Of a stretch of DNA of 64,000 nt, positions 17,390 through 24,572 are shown one piece after another. Under the pieces are notes generated by a model, which ran no database searches, had not been told where the DNA came from, and was given only the letters and a program-made list of their open reading frames with translations. Positions within the stretch are counted from its first letter, which is position 1, and each line of letters opens with the position of its first letter. The position numbers were made by a program, and so were the translations under genes. This DNA is from UBA5793 sp040255465 (GTDB lineage: Bacteria; Planctomycetota; Phycisphaerae; Phycisphaerales; UBA5793), in NCBI GenBank assembly GCA_040255465.1, contig JBDZVA010000006.1, positions 1 to 64,000 on the forward strand. The letters are read 5' to 3'.

Positions 17390-19042
17390 TCAACTCCACT
17401 GCCCGTGCACGAACCATCGTCCCGTGCCCACCTGCCGGCACACCCACATCCACCGCCCCGTCTCTGTCTGCAGCGCGAAGTAATCGCGATCGGGCGGCGC
17501 TTCGCGACACTGGGCCTGCAACTGCGCCAGACGCCGGCGCTGCGCATTGGTGGTGGGTTCCGCTTGTGCCGTGCGCCATCGCCACCACTCTGGCCCAAGT
17601 CGCTCGGGGCCGACACACGCAATGACCTGCCGCCACCGGCCGCGCCAGCGGATCGTCATCACCGGCCCGTCGGGTGTCAGCGCCGTCACCTCCACCGGTT
17701 CGGGCGAAGGCAGCAGCAGCGTCGGCCGATCGGCGCTGGTCACATCCGCTTCCACCTTCACGTCCGGCTCCATCACCGAGCGCCGGCGAAAGCACGACTC
17801 AGGCAGGTGCGATTCAACCGGCTCGATGCGCAGCACGCGATCGACGCCCAAGCGCTGCACGAAGGTGTCCACCAGTTCGCCCCACGCCCGGCTCGACTCG
17901 CTTTCACTTGTGCCACCAAGCGATTCGTTGCAGGTCTGTTCATGGCGCAATCGAGCCGTGCGCGAAGCAGTAAGGACAACGCCTTCGACCCCGGCGGTGA
18001 GATCGACTCGTTCGAGTCGCGAATGCAACAGCGACCAGAGATGTTTGACACTCCGGCTCGCGCGACTCAGGTCGATGGTGAACCGCTCCGCTTCGATCAG
18101 CGGGCGCAGCAGTTCCACGTCGAGCCGCCGCACGCCGCGCTCGCGCTGGGCCAGTTGGCCGGCGAGTTGCTCGAGCGTTTGCCTCGCCGCGGCTTCGATG
18201 GATTCCCACTGGTCCGTCGGGCCGTCAAAGATCAGTTCCGCGCGCGGCGGGGGTTGCGGCCGAACGGGGTCGATCTGCTCGAACATCAGCCCCAGCGCCA
18301 GATCGAGTTGGTCAATCACTTCCGAGCCAAAGCGCGAGGCGAGCGAAGCGCGCGGCAGGTCGAACAGGTGGCCGACACAGGTCACGCCGATCTCTTCGAG
18401 GCCGTAGACCGTTTCATTTTCAAGTCGCAGCGCGGCCGTGGGCAGGTCGATAAGCGCCTGTCGCTGACTGCCATCGGGGACGCGCGACAGGTCGCACGAG
18501 CCGAATCGCGCCACGGCCCAGGCGCAGCCGAACGTCGAAGCCGTCGCCACCCGATTGGCAAAGCCGAGCCGAGCCGCCGCCGATGACGCGGATCGGATCA
18601 GTCGCGATTCGCTGCGATGCACGCGCTGGGTGCCGGTGATGTCCAGCCACAGCCCATCCGGCGGATCCGGCGCGGCAAGAGGGGAGTAGCGCAGCGCCCA
18701 GCAGGCCAATGCGTGCAAAGCCTGCAATTCGCGATCGACGCGGTGCGCTTCGAGGTGTGCGATCGTTCCCGTCGGCAGCAGCGAACGCGCGTGCGCCAGA
18801 TCCATGCCTGCGACGATGCCCAGCGCCGCCGCTCGTTCGCAGTGCCTGGCGATGATGTCGCGGCCATGCACCTGCGTGGTGAGGAGGATGATGCGTTGGT
18901 GGAGCGGGCCTCTGGCCCGTTGGATTTGTCCGGGCGAGACGCCCGTACCACTGTGGCCTGCCTCAGCCGGTGCGCCGAGCGAGAGCCTGCTGAGCCTCCG
19001 CCTGACGAGGTCGGCTGAGAACGTCGGAAACCACAGCGACAT
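17390..19042 (-). CDS. imuB: ImuB, inactive Y-family polymerase homologue, with an embedded palindromic repeat
   Basis: This 550-residue protein is a DinB/Y-family polymerase homologue lacking the usual catalytic DxD start; it begins MSLWFPTFSADLVRRRL at the ATG at 19042 (ATG 19054 is an in-frame alternative). The LWLDITGTQRVH, GFANRVATASTFGCAWA and TCVGHLFDLPR segments are typical of ImuB, which bridges DnaE2 and the sliding clamp. No clear clamp-binding motif was found. Residues about 30-47 are encoded by two back-to-back palindromes (18905-18919 and 18931-18945) that look like an inserted repeat element preserving the frame. The start overlaps the end of imuA by 80 bases. Confidence 0.9.
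   Translation of the reverse strand: MSLWFPTFSADLVRRRLSRLSLGAPAEAGHSGTGVSPGQIQRARGPLHQRIILLTTQVHGRDIIARHCERAAALGIVAGMDLAHARSLLPTGTIAHLEAHRVDRELQALHALACWALRYSPLAAPDPPDGLWLDITGTQRVHRSESRLIRSASSAAARLGFANRVATASTFGCAWAVARFGSCDLSRVPDGSQRQALIDLPTAALRLENETVYGLEEIGVTCVGHLFDLPRASLASRFGSEVIDQLDLALGLMFEQIDPVRPQPPPRAELIFDGPTDQWESIEAAARQTLEQLAGQLAQRERGVRRLDVELLRPLIEAERFTIDLSRASRSVKHLWSLLHSRLERVDLTAGVEGVVLTASRTARLRHEQTCNESLGGTSESESSRAWGELVDTFVQRLGVDRVLRIEPVESHLPESCFRRRSVMEPDVKVEADVTSADRPTLLLPSPEPVEVTALTPDGPVMTIRWRGRWRQVIACVGPERLGPEWWRWRTAQAEPTTNAQRRRLAQLQAQCREAPPDRDYFALQTETGRWMWVCRQVGTGRWFVHGQWS
18905..18945. repeat. pair of short palindromes inside imuB
   Basis: Two perfect 6-bp-stem, 3-base-loop palindromes sit 11 bases apart: CGGGCC-TCT-GGCCCG at 18905-18919 and CGGGCG-AGA-CGCCCG at 18931-18945. 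Together they encode about 14 residues in the N-terminal part of ImuB that do not resemble the usual family sequence at this place. The arrangement is that of a REP-like element inserted in frame. Confidence 0.65.
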
Positions 19043-19850
19043 GGCGCGTCGCATGGTCACGCTCCAGCGTCCACAAGCGCGCTGCCGCCGCCTGTGAAGT
19101 GGGCTGCACTCCCTTGCAGCGCAGCAGTTCGACGGTCCATCGCCTTGATGTCGTAACCGTTGGGCAGCACCGCACCGCCCATCTCGTGTTCGCTGCCGAA
19201 AGCATCTGCCGCTCCCACGGCGGCCGGGCCAGCAGGCACAGCGCGCCGCCCGCCTCGGCTGCGAGTTGCAATCGCCGCGTCGCGGAAAGATCGAAACCCG
19301 ACCCATCGACGATGACCGACGCCGCGCATCGGCTGCGCAGCGCCAGGTCTGCCGCCCACACGCGCTCGCGCACCGTCTCGGTCTGCACGAATAGTGACGC
19401 CGCCAGCAGCCGGCGCTTGCGGTGCTCCGGCTGCTGGTGTTGCGCCAGGCTCGGCGCGTAGGGCCAGATGGATTGGCCGATCCAGATGACGTGCGCGGCC
19501 GCGCTGTCCTGATCGGCCAATGACTGCCGTGCGATCTGCACGAGCAAGGTGAGTGGGGGAGACCAGCCGGCCGCCCGGCTGCGCGATCGATTGACAGGTC
19601 GCCGCGCCTGGTGTCGATGATCAGTGGCCGGCGACTCGTCTTCAGGTTCATCGACGCCGATCCATTCATGCACCGCGCCCCGCTCCAGCCCGCCGCCGGG
19701 CAGGGCGTCATCGACGAACCCCGTCGGCACGGCCGCCTGCCTTGGCGCGGCCGAAGCAGGATGCCGCTCCGAAACAGCCTGAACAATCGCCAAGGCCCGT
19801 TTTCGCCGCTCCTGAGCCTCTTTTAAGGATGTTTCAGCGAACACCTCCAT
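18963..19850 (-). CDS. imuA: ImuA, RecA-like SOS mutagenesis protein
   Basis: This 295-residue protein (ATG 19850; GTG 19865 is possible) is recognised as ImuA from the LPGGGLERGAVHEWIG motif, the APSLAQH and LFVQTETVRERVWAADLALRS-like region, VIVDGSGFDLSATRRLQLAAE, and the RRWTVELLRCKG segment. ImuA proteins resemble RecA and help load the ImuB-DnaE2 polymerase at DNA lesions; no Walker A loop is obvious here, as is common in the family. It is the first gene of the imuA-imuB-dnaE2 run and overlaps imuB by 80 bases, indicating translational coupling. It diverges from a SRAP gene across about 125 bases. Confidence 0.85.
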   Translation of the reverse strand: MEVFAETSLKEAQERRKRALAIVQAVSERHPASAAPRQAAVPTGFVDDALPGGGLERGAVHEWIGVDEPEDESPATDHRHQARRPVNRSRSRAAGWSPPLTLLVQIARQSLADQDSAAAHVIWIGQSIWPYAPSLAQHQQPEHRKRRLLAASLFVQTETVRERVWAADLALRSRCAASVIVDGSGFDLSATRRLQLAAEAGGALCLLARPPWERQMLSAANTRWAVRCCPTVTTSRRWTVELLRCKGVQPTSQAAAARLWTLERDHATRHVAVVSDVLSRPRQAEAQQALARRTG

Positions 19851-19865
19851 GCGCAAAGCGTACAC

Positions 19866-19976
19866 GCGCCGTCTAGTCTGTCAAGTATTTGTTAGGGTAT
19901 TTTTGGCGTGTTTCAAATGGGTGGGAACAGGACGGGTTTGCCGCCCCCTGGGCGGGTGCCGGTAAGATGCCCCATC
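19866..19976. promoter_or_regulatory. divergent intergenic region between imuA and the SRAP gene
   Basis: This short region must carry the start signals of both imuA (leftward) and the SRAP gene (rightward). It is AT-rich at 19876-19920. On the minus strand a TTGAAA (19916-19911) is followed after 16 bases by TAACAA, and a TTGACA lies at 19884-19879. I found no LexA box of the common types (GAACN4GTTC, GTTCN7GTTC or CTGTN8ACAG), so damage control is only an inference from gene content. Confidence 0.35.
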
Positions 19977-20675
19977 ATGTGCGGCCGCTTCACCCGCGAA
20001 TACACCTGGAAAGAAGTCCACGCCTTCCTCAGCGTGCTGCAGTCAACGACGGGCGAGCAGTTGCCGCTCTCGTATAACGTCGCGCCGACGCAGGATTCTG
20101 CCATCGCGCGCCTCGATGAGAAGGGCCAGCGCGAGATCGTCATCGCCCGCTGGGGATTGATCCCGCACTGGGCCGACGATCCGGCGATCGGCAATCGCAT
20201 GATCAACGCGCGCAGCGAAACGCTCGCCAGCAAGCCGGCCTTTCGCAGCGCGTACTCCAAACGCCGCTGTCTCGTGCCCATCTCCGGGTTCTACGAATGG
20301 CAGAAGGTCGCCGGCCGAAAGCAGCCGTGGTACATCCACCCGAACCGCAGTTCGATCATCTGTCTCGCTGGCCTGTGGGAGCGCTGGGACAAAGGCGGCG
20401 AGCCGATCGACTCGTTCACCATCATCACCACCAATGCGAGTGACAACATCAGAAACCTGCACGATCGCATGCCGGTGATCCTCTCGCCCGATGAGTTCGA
20501 TGCGTGGCTCAATCCAAAGGCGACGCCGGATCAACTCGATCAACTGCTCGATCCCGCTCCGCTGACGATGCTCGCCGCGCATCCCGTGAGCACGCGCGTC
20601 AACAGTCCGAAGAACTCTGATCCATCGCTGACCAGACCCGTGGATGACGAATCGGCGGGATTGTTCAAGACGTGA
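19977..20675 (+). CDS. SRAP-domain protein (YedK/HMCES family), abasic-site DNA-protein crosslinker
   Basis: This 232-residue protein belongs to the SRAP (DUF159) family, whose members cover abasic sites in single-stranded DNA by a thiazolidine link through the N-terminal Cys. The ATG at 19977 is chosen because it places Cys2 directly after Met (MCGRFTREYTW), as the mechanism requires. The other active-site residues are visible: Asn in SYNVAPT, Glu107 in GFYEW and His162 in HDRMPVIL. The WGLIPHWADD and MINARSETL segments are diagnostic. It diverges from imuA-imuB-dnaE2, placing a lesion-shielding protein beside a lesion-bypass polymerase. Confidence 0.95.
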   Translation: MCGRFTREYTWKEVHAFLSVLQSTTGEQLPLSYNVAPTQDSAIARLDEKGQREIVIARWGLIPHWADDPAIGNRMINARSETLASKPAFRSAYSKRRCLVPISGFYEWQKVAGRKQPWYIHPNRSSIICLAGLWERWDKGGEPIDSFTIITTNASDNIRNLHDRMPVILSPDEFDAWLNPKATPDQLDQLLDPAPLTMLAAHPVSTRVNSPKNSDPSLTRPVDDESAGLFKT

Positions 20676-20704
20676 ACGCGCTCTGAAGTCCCGAGGAGGT
20701 GCCC

Positions 20705-22075
20705 ATGCCGTTCTACGCCGGACTCAAGATTCGAACGAATGACGATGCCGCGACCAAGGCTCGCAAGCAGCGCGTCGCCGGGAAACTGCTCGACCTCCGC
20801 GCCGCGCTCGCTCATCACTTTGCCGCACCCGCAGCGCCGGGGCCCGTCGATCGCCTCCAGACGGTGCGCATCGGCACATGGAACATCCGTGAATTCGGCA
20901 ATTCCAAGTCCGGCGGGCGCGATGACGGCGAAAGTCTCTACTACATTGCCGAGATCATCTCGAATTTCGACATCGTCGCCCTGCAGGAGATCCGTGCTGA
21001 TCTGGATGAATTCGGCAAACTCATGCGCCTGCTCGGCCCCGAGTGGGACTACCTCGCCACGGATGTGACCGATGGCGGACCGGGCAATGGCGAGCGCATG
21101 GTCTTTACCTACAACAAATCACGCGCGTGGTTTCGCAACATCGCCGGCGAGCTGACGCTGGCCGAGGACGGCAAGATCCGTGCCGCATTCGGCGAGCGTA
21201 TCAAACTCGATCCTGCCGTCGAAGTCGTCCTGCCGCCGGGAGTTGATCTCAGCGGCACCTACGACGCCCGCCTGCGCAGCAAGAGCGGCGGCAAGGTGCT
21301 CGATCGCGACGTGGAGATCGACCTTCCGCCCGGCTGCACACTCAAACTGCCCGACGGCTGCGCAGTGGTCGTGACCAAGAACACACCGGTGGTCAGTCCC
21401 GGCACTGGAAAGGCCGACATCGATCTTCCAACTCCCATTGTTGGCGAGGACCGGCTGCGCCTGCGCTTCCCGAACGATTCGTTTGATGATTCGCTGCGCC
21501 AGTTCGCGCGCACGCCCTATCTCATTTCCTTCCAGGCGGGCTGGCTCAAGATCAACCTCTGCACCGTACACATCTACTACGGCGAAGATGATGACCCGAC
21601 GAAGATGGAGCAGCGGCGGCGGGAGATCGAACTGCTCACCGCAGCCCTGGCGAAGAAAGCGGATGGCGAACTCAAGCACGATCGAGGTGCGTTCCTCGGC
21701 GTGCTGGGGGACTTCAACATCATCGGCGCCGGCCATCCGACAATGGATGCACTTGAATCCAGCGGCTTTGTCATCCCCGACGAACTCAAGTCGATCCCCG
21801 GCTCCAACGTCGCGCGCGATAAACACTACGACCAGATCGCCTTCTGGAAGCCGACCAATGATCGTGGCTACGCGAAGCTCGACATCATCGGCGCCGGCGT
21901 CTTCGACTACTACGAGCACGTCTTTACCGATGCCGATGAGCCGATCTACGCACCGCAGATCACGGGCAATACGTCGTACGGAACCTGGCGCACGTACAAA
22001 ATGTCCGACCACCTGCCCATGTGGATCGAGTTGCGCAACAACTTCAGCCAGGAGTATCTGGAGGCGATTCCGTGA
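20705..22075 (+). CDS. endonuclease/exonuclease/phosphatase (EEP) family protein
   Basis: This 456-residue protein has the EEP fold of DNase I-like Mg-dependent phosphodiesterases. Motifs in order are IGTWNIREFG, VALQEI, GERMVFTYN, GVLGDFNIIG, and a C-terminal SDHLPMWIEL, covering the metal and catalytic residues (Asn, Glu, Asp-Asn, Asp-His). Residues about 148-262 form an extra block rich in short beta-like segments (GRIKLDP-type, LPPGVDLSG, LPPGCTLKL) that splits the domain. No signal peptide is visible, so it is probably cytoplasmic. GAGGAGG lies five bases before the chosen ATG. Substrate is unknown. Its end overlaps the convergent zinc-ribbon membrane gene by 32 bases. Confidence 0.88.
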   Translation: MPFYAGLKIRTNDDAATKARKQRVAGKLLDLRAALAHHFAAPAAPGPVDRLQTVRIGTWNIREFGNSKSGGRDDGESLYYIAEIISNFDIVALQEIRADLDEFGKLMRLLGPEWDYLATDVTDGGPGNGERMVFTYNKSRAWFRNIAGELTLAEDGKIRAAFGERIKLDPAVEVVLPPGVDLSGTYDARLRSKSGGKVLDRDVEIDLPPGCTLKLPDGCAVVVTKNTPVVSPGTGKADIDLPTPIVGEDRLRLRFPNDSFDDSLRQFARTPYLISFQAGWLKINLCTVHIYYGEDDDPTKMEQRRREIELLTAALAKKADGELKHDRGAFLGVLGDFNIIGAGHPTMDALESSGFVIPDELKSIPGSNVARDKHYDQIAFWKPTNDRGYAKLDIIGAGVFDYYEHVFTDADEPIYAPQITGNTSYGTWRTYKMSDHLPMWIELRNNFSQEYLEAIP

Positions 22076-22940
22076 ACGTTCGGGACGTGACGCCGCACTC
22101 GGAACAGATGGACTGTGCAGCCGCGAGTTGGTAGCCGCACTCAATGCAGCGGCCGCCGCGCCGCCAGACCCATCGGCGCGTCACCCGGAAGCAGGACCAG
22201 ATCAAGTATGGCACGAGCATCGGCGAACCAAAGATCAGAGTGTCGACAAGGAACCCGGGCCAGATGGGAAACAGCGGCAGCGCGCTGGCGGTCTTTCCCA
22301 TCCGGTCGGGAATGCCATCGCGCGTTGGCAGCGCAATCCCGCCGCTCGCCAGGGACGCACCGAAGCTGGCATCGCCTTGGTATTCCATGAGCATTTCCGG
22401 CGGCGCGGGCTTCGGACGATTCGGATCCCGGTATGTTCCAGCTCCGGTGCAGTCACCGCCGCGCAGGTAGAAGGTGCATCGCATCGACAAGAACGGCCAT
22501 CCGCGAGCATCTTCGACCACACCGTCATACGCAGCGGCATCGCGAGGGAATCCGATGCCCCCGTGTCCTTCAAGCGACCATGATGGATACTGCACAGGCG
22601 GTGCGCCACGCGGCAGGTTCGATTGAATCCTCTCAAAGCGACCACCCTGAACATTGATGCCTCCGAACGTCTCGTTGGACAGCACCCGCTCCGCGCCCTT
22701 ATGGCTCCACAGCGTCATGCTCGGGATGCCCCAATCCTCGGGCTCGTAGACGACGGCGCCAACTGGATGAGCCGTAACGTCAACCGTGACGGCACAGTGC
22801 CACGCCACCCCGACCGTGACCGACGCACCAATGAAGAGAATCACAGTTACCGGCGCGAGGGAGCGAACAACAGCGAGGGCTCGCACTAGCACCGAACGTA
22901 GGGTCGACAATCGAGTTTCATTCGATTCGGGAAGCTGCAC
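22044..22940 (-). CDS. membrane protein with C-terminal zinc ribbon, paralogue of the 43369-44067 gene
   Basis: This 298-residue protein has an N-terminal membrane segment (about residues 28-50), a large extracytoplasmic part, a second membrane segment (LPLFPIWPGFLVDTLIFG region, about 220-245) and a C-terminal zinc ribbon (CIECGYQL ... CSECG). The same architecture, with similar spacing of the LPLxPIWxGFLxD and CxxCGYxL/CxECG motifs, is found in the 232-residue protein at 43369-44067. The function is unknown; such proteins are common in planctomycetes. The C-terminus overlaps the end of the EEP gene on the other strand. Confidence 0.7.
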   Translation of the reverse strand: MQLPESNETRLSTLRSVLVRALAVVRSLAPVTVILFIGASVTVGVAWHCAVTVDVTAHPVGAVVYEPEDWGIPSMTLWSHKGAERVLSNETFGGINVQGGRFERIQSNLPRGAPPVQYPSWSLEGHGGIGFPRDAAAYDGVVEDARGWPFLSMRCTFYLRGGDCTGAGTYRDPNRPKPAPPEMLMEYQGDASFGASLASGGIALPTRDGIPDRMGKTASALPLFPIWPGFLVDTLIFGSPMLVPYLIWSCFRVTRRWVWRRGGRCIECGYQLAAAQSICSECGVTSRTFTESPPDTPG

Positions 22941-22985
22941 GACATCAAGAGTTACGCACGTGGTTACGTGAACGGTTCCAACAAA

Positions 22986-24476
22986 TCAATCGGAAGACCA
23001 TCCTCCAGCTCGTCGCACGGCTTCGCGCCACGTGCTTCGTCTCGATTCGGCTTCGTCGGCACTCAGGCGTGGCTCGAATACCCTGTCGATCTGCCAGTTC
23101 TGCTTGATCACCTCGACAGATGGCCAGTACCCCGTCGCCAGTCCCGCCATGTACGCGGCGCCGAGAGCCGTGGTTTCGAGCAGTTTCGGCCGCACCACGG
23201 GCACCTGCAACACATCGGCCTGGAACTGCATGAGCAGATCATTGCACGCGGCTCCGCCATCGACGCGCAGCTCAGCCAGCGGCGTTCCCGCATCGGCCCG
23301 CATGGCTTCGACGACGTCGACAACCTGGAATGCAATGCCTTCGAGTGCGGCTCGTGCGATGTGTGCAGCAGTGGTGCCGCGCGTCAGGCCGATGATCATG
23401 CCGCGCGCATGTGGATCCCAGTGTGGCGCCCCTAGGCCGGTGAGCGCCGGCACCAGCACCACGCCGCCGCTGTCGGGCACACTCGCGGCGAGTGATTCAA
23501 TGTCCTCTGATCGATCGATAATTCCCAGCCCGTCGCGCAGCCACTGCACGATCGCTCCACCGACGAAGACGCTGCCCTCGAGCGCATAGGTCGTCTTGTC
23601 GCCGCGCCGCCAGGCGACCGTGGTCAGCAATCGGTTCGTCGAATCGCGCGGCGTGTCGCCGGTATTGAGCAGCAGAAAGCAGCCGGTGCCGTAGGTGTTC
23701 TTCGCGAGCCCTGGCTCAGTGCACACCTGTCCCATCGTCGCGGCCTGCTGGTCGCCGATCATGCCCGCCAGTGGCACGCCCGCCAGCGCGGAAGGGGCGG
23801 CGATCTCACCGTAGACCTCGCCGCACGAACGTACCTCGGGCAGCATCGAGCGCGGCACACCAAACAGACTGAGCAGTTCATCATCCCAATCGCCAGTGTG
23901 AATGTTCAGCAGCATGGTGCGCGCTGCGTTGCTGGCGTCGGTGATGTGCAGCGCGCCGTCACTCAGGCGATACGCCAGCCACGAATCGATCGTGCCGAAG
24001 GCAAGTTGGCCGGCTTCGGCGCGCTTCCTCGCTTCATCGATGTGCTCGAGCATCCATGTGATCTTCGTGGCGGAGAAGTAGGCGTCGATCTCCAGGCCGG
24101 TCTTGCTCCGGATCTTTTCCGCCAAACCGCGCCGGCGGAGGTCTTCGCACATCGGGGCCGTGCGCCGATCCTGCCAGACGATCGCGTTGCCGATCGGGCG
24201 GCCCGTCGCGCGGTCCCAGACGACGGTCGTCTCGCGCTGGTTGGTGATGCCAGCCGCCGCGATGTCCTTGCCGCGAATGTGGGCTCGCTCCATCGCTTCA
24301 GTGATGACGCCCGCCTGCGTGGACCAGAGCTCATCGGGGTCATGCTCGACCCAGCCGGGCCTGGGGAAGATCTGGCGGAACTCCTTCTGCGCGAGCGACA
24401 CCACCTCTCCGGACTGGTCGAAGACGATGGCCCGGCAACTCGTCGTGCCCTGATCCAGTGCGATCACATACGCCAT
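22986..24476 (-). CDS. glpK: glycerol kinase
   Basis: This 496-residue FGGY-family kinase phosphorylates glycerol to sn-glycerol 3-phosphate. Family marks visible are the phosphate-binding LDQGTTSCRAIVFD at the N-terminus, GITNQRETTVVWD, the FGGY signatures around GMIGDQQAATMGQ and YGTGCFLLLNTG, WRRGDKTTYALEGSVFVGG, and VDGGAACNDLLMQFQAD. The length is typical. No glycerol facilitator or glycerol-3-phosphate dehydrogenase gene is adjacent; the nearest gene upstream on the same strand is the SpoIIE-type phosphatase, 96 bases away. Confidence 0.97.
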   Translation of the reverse strand: MAYVIALDQGTTSCRAIVFDQSGEVVSLAQKEFRQIFPRPGWVEHDPDELWSTQAGVITEAMERAHIRGKDIAAAGITNQRETTVVWDRATGRPIGNAIVWQDRRTAPMCEDLRRRGLAEKIRSKTGLEIDAYFSATKITWMLEHIDEARKRAEAGQLAFGTIDSWLAYRLSDGALHITDASNAARTMLLNIHTGDWDDELLSLFGVPRSMLPEVRSCGEVYGEIAAPSALAGVPLAGMIGDQQAATMGQVCTEPGLAKNTYGTGCFLLLNTGDTPRDSTNRLLTTVAWRRGDKTTYALEGSVFVGGAIVQWLRDGLGIIDRSEDIESLAASVPDSGGVVLVPALTGLGAPHWDPHARGMIIGLTRGTTAAHIARAALEGIAFQVVDVVEAMRADAGTPLAELRVDGGAACNDLLMQFQADVLQVPVVRPKLLETTALGAAYMAGLATGYWPSVEVIKQNWQIDRVFEPRLSADEAESRRSTWREAVRRAGGWSSD

Positions 24477-24572
24477 AGGGCCTCCGTGTGGTGCTGATCA
24501 AGCATATCGCGCGTGATGGCCGCATGGCGCTCCTGCGCCCGTGCCAGGCCTGTCCGGCCCGATGCCAGCCTC

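Noticed and set aside
19043..19786. N-terminal extension of imuB to an upstream start at 19786
   Set aside because: The extension is the wrong frame of imuA; the ImuB family start (MSLWFP) lies at 19042.
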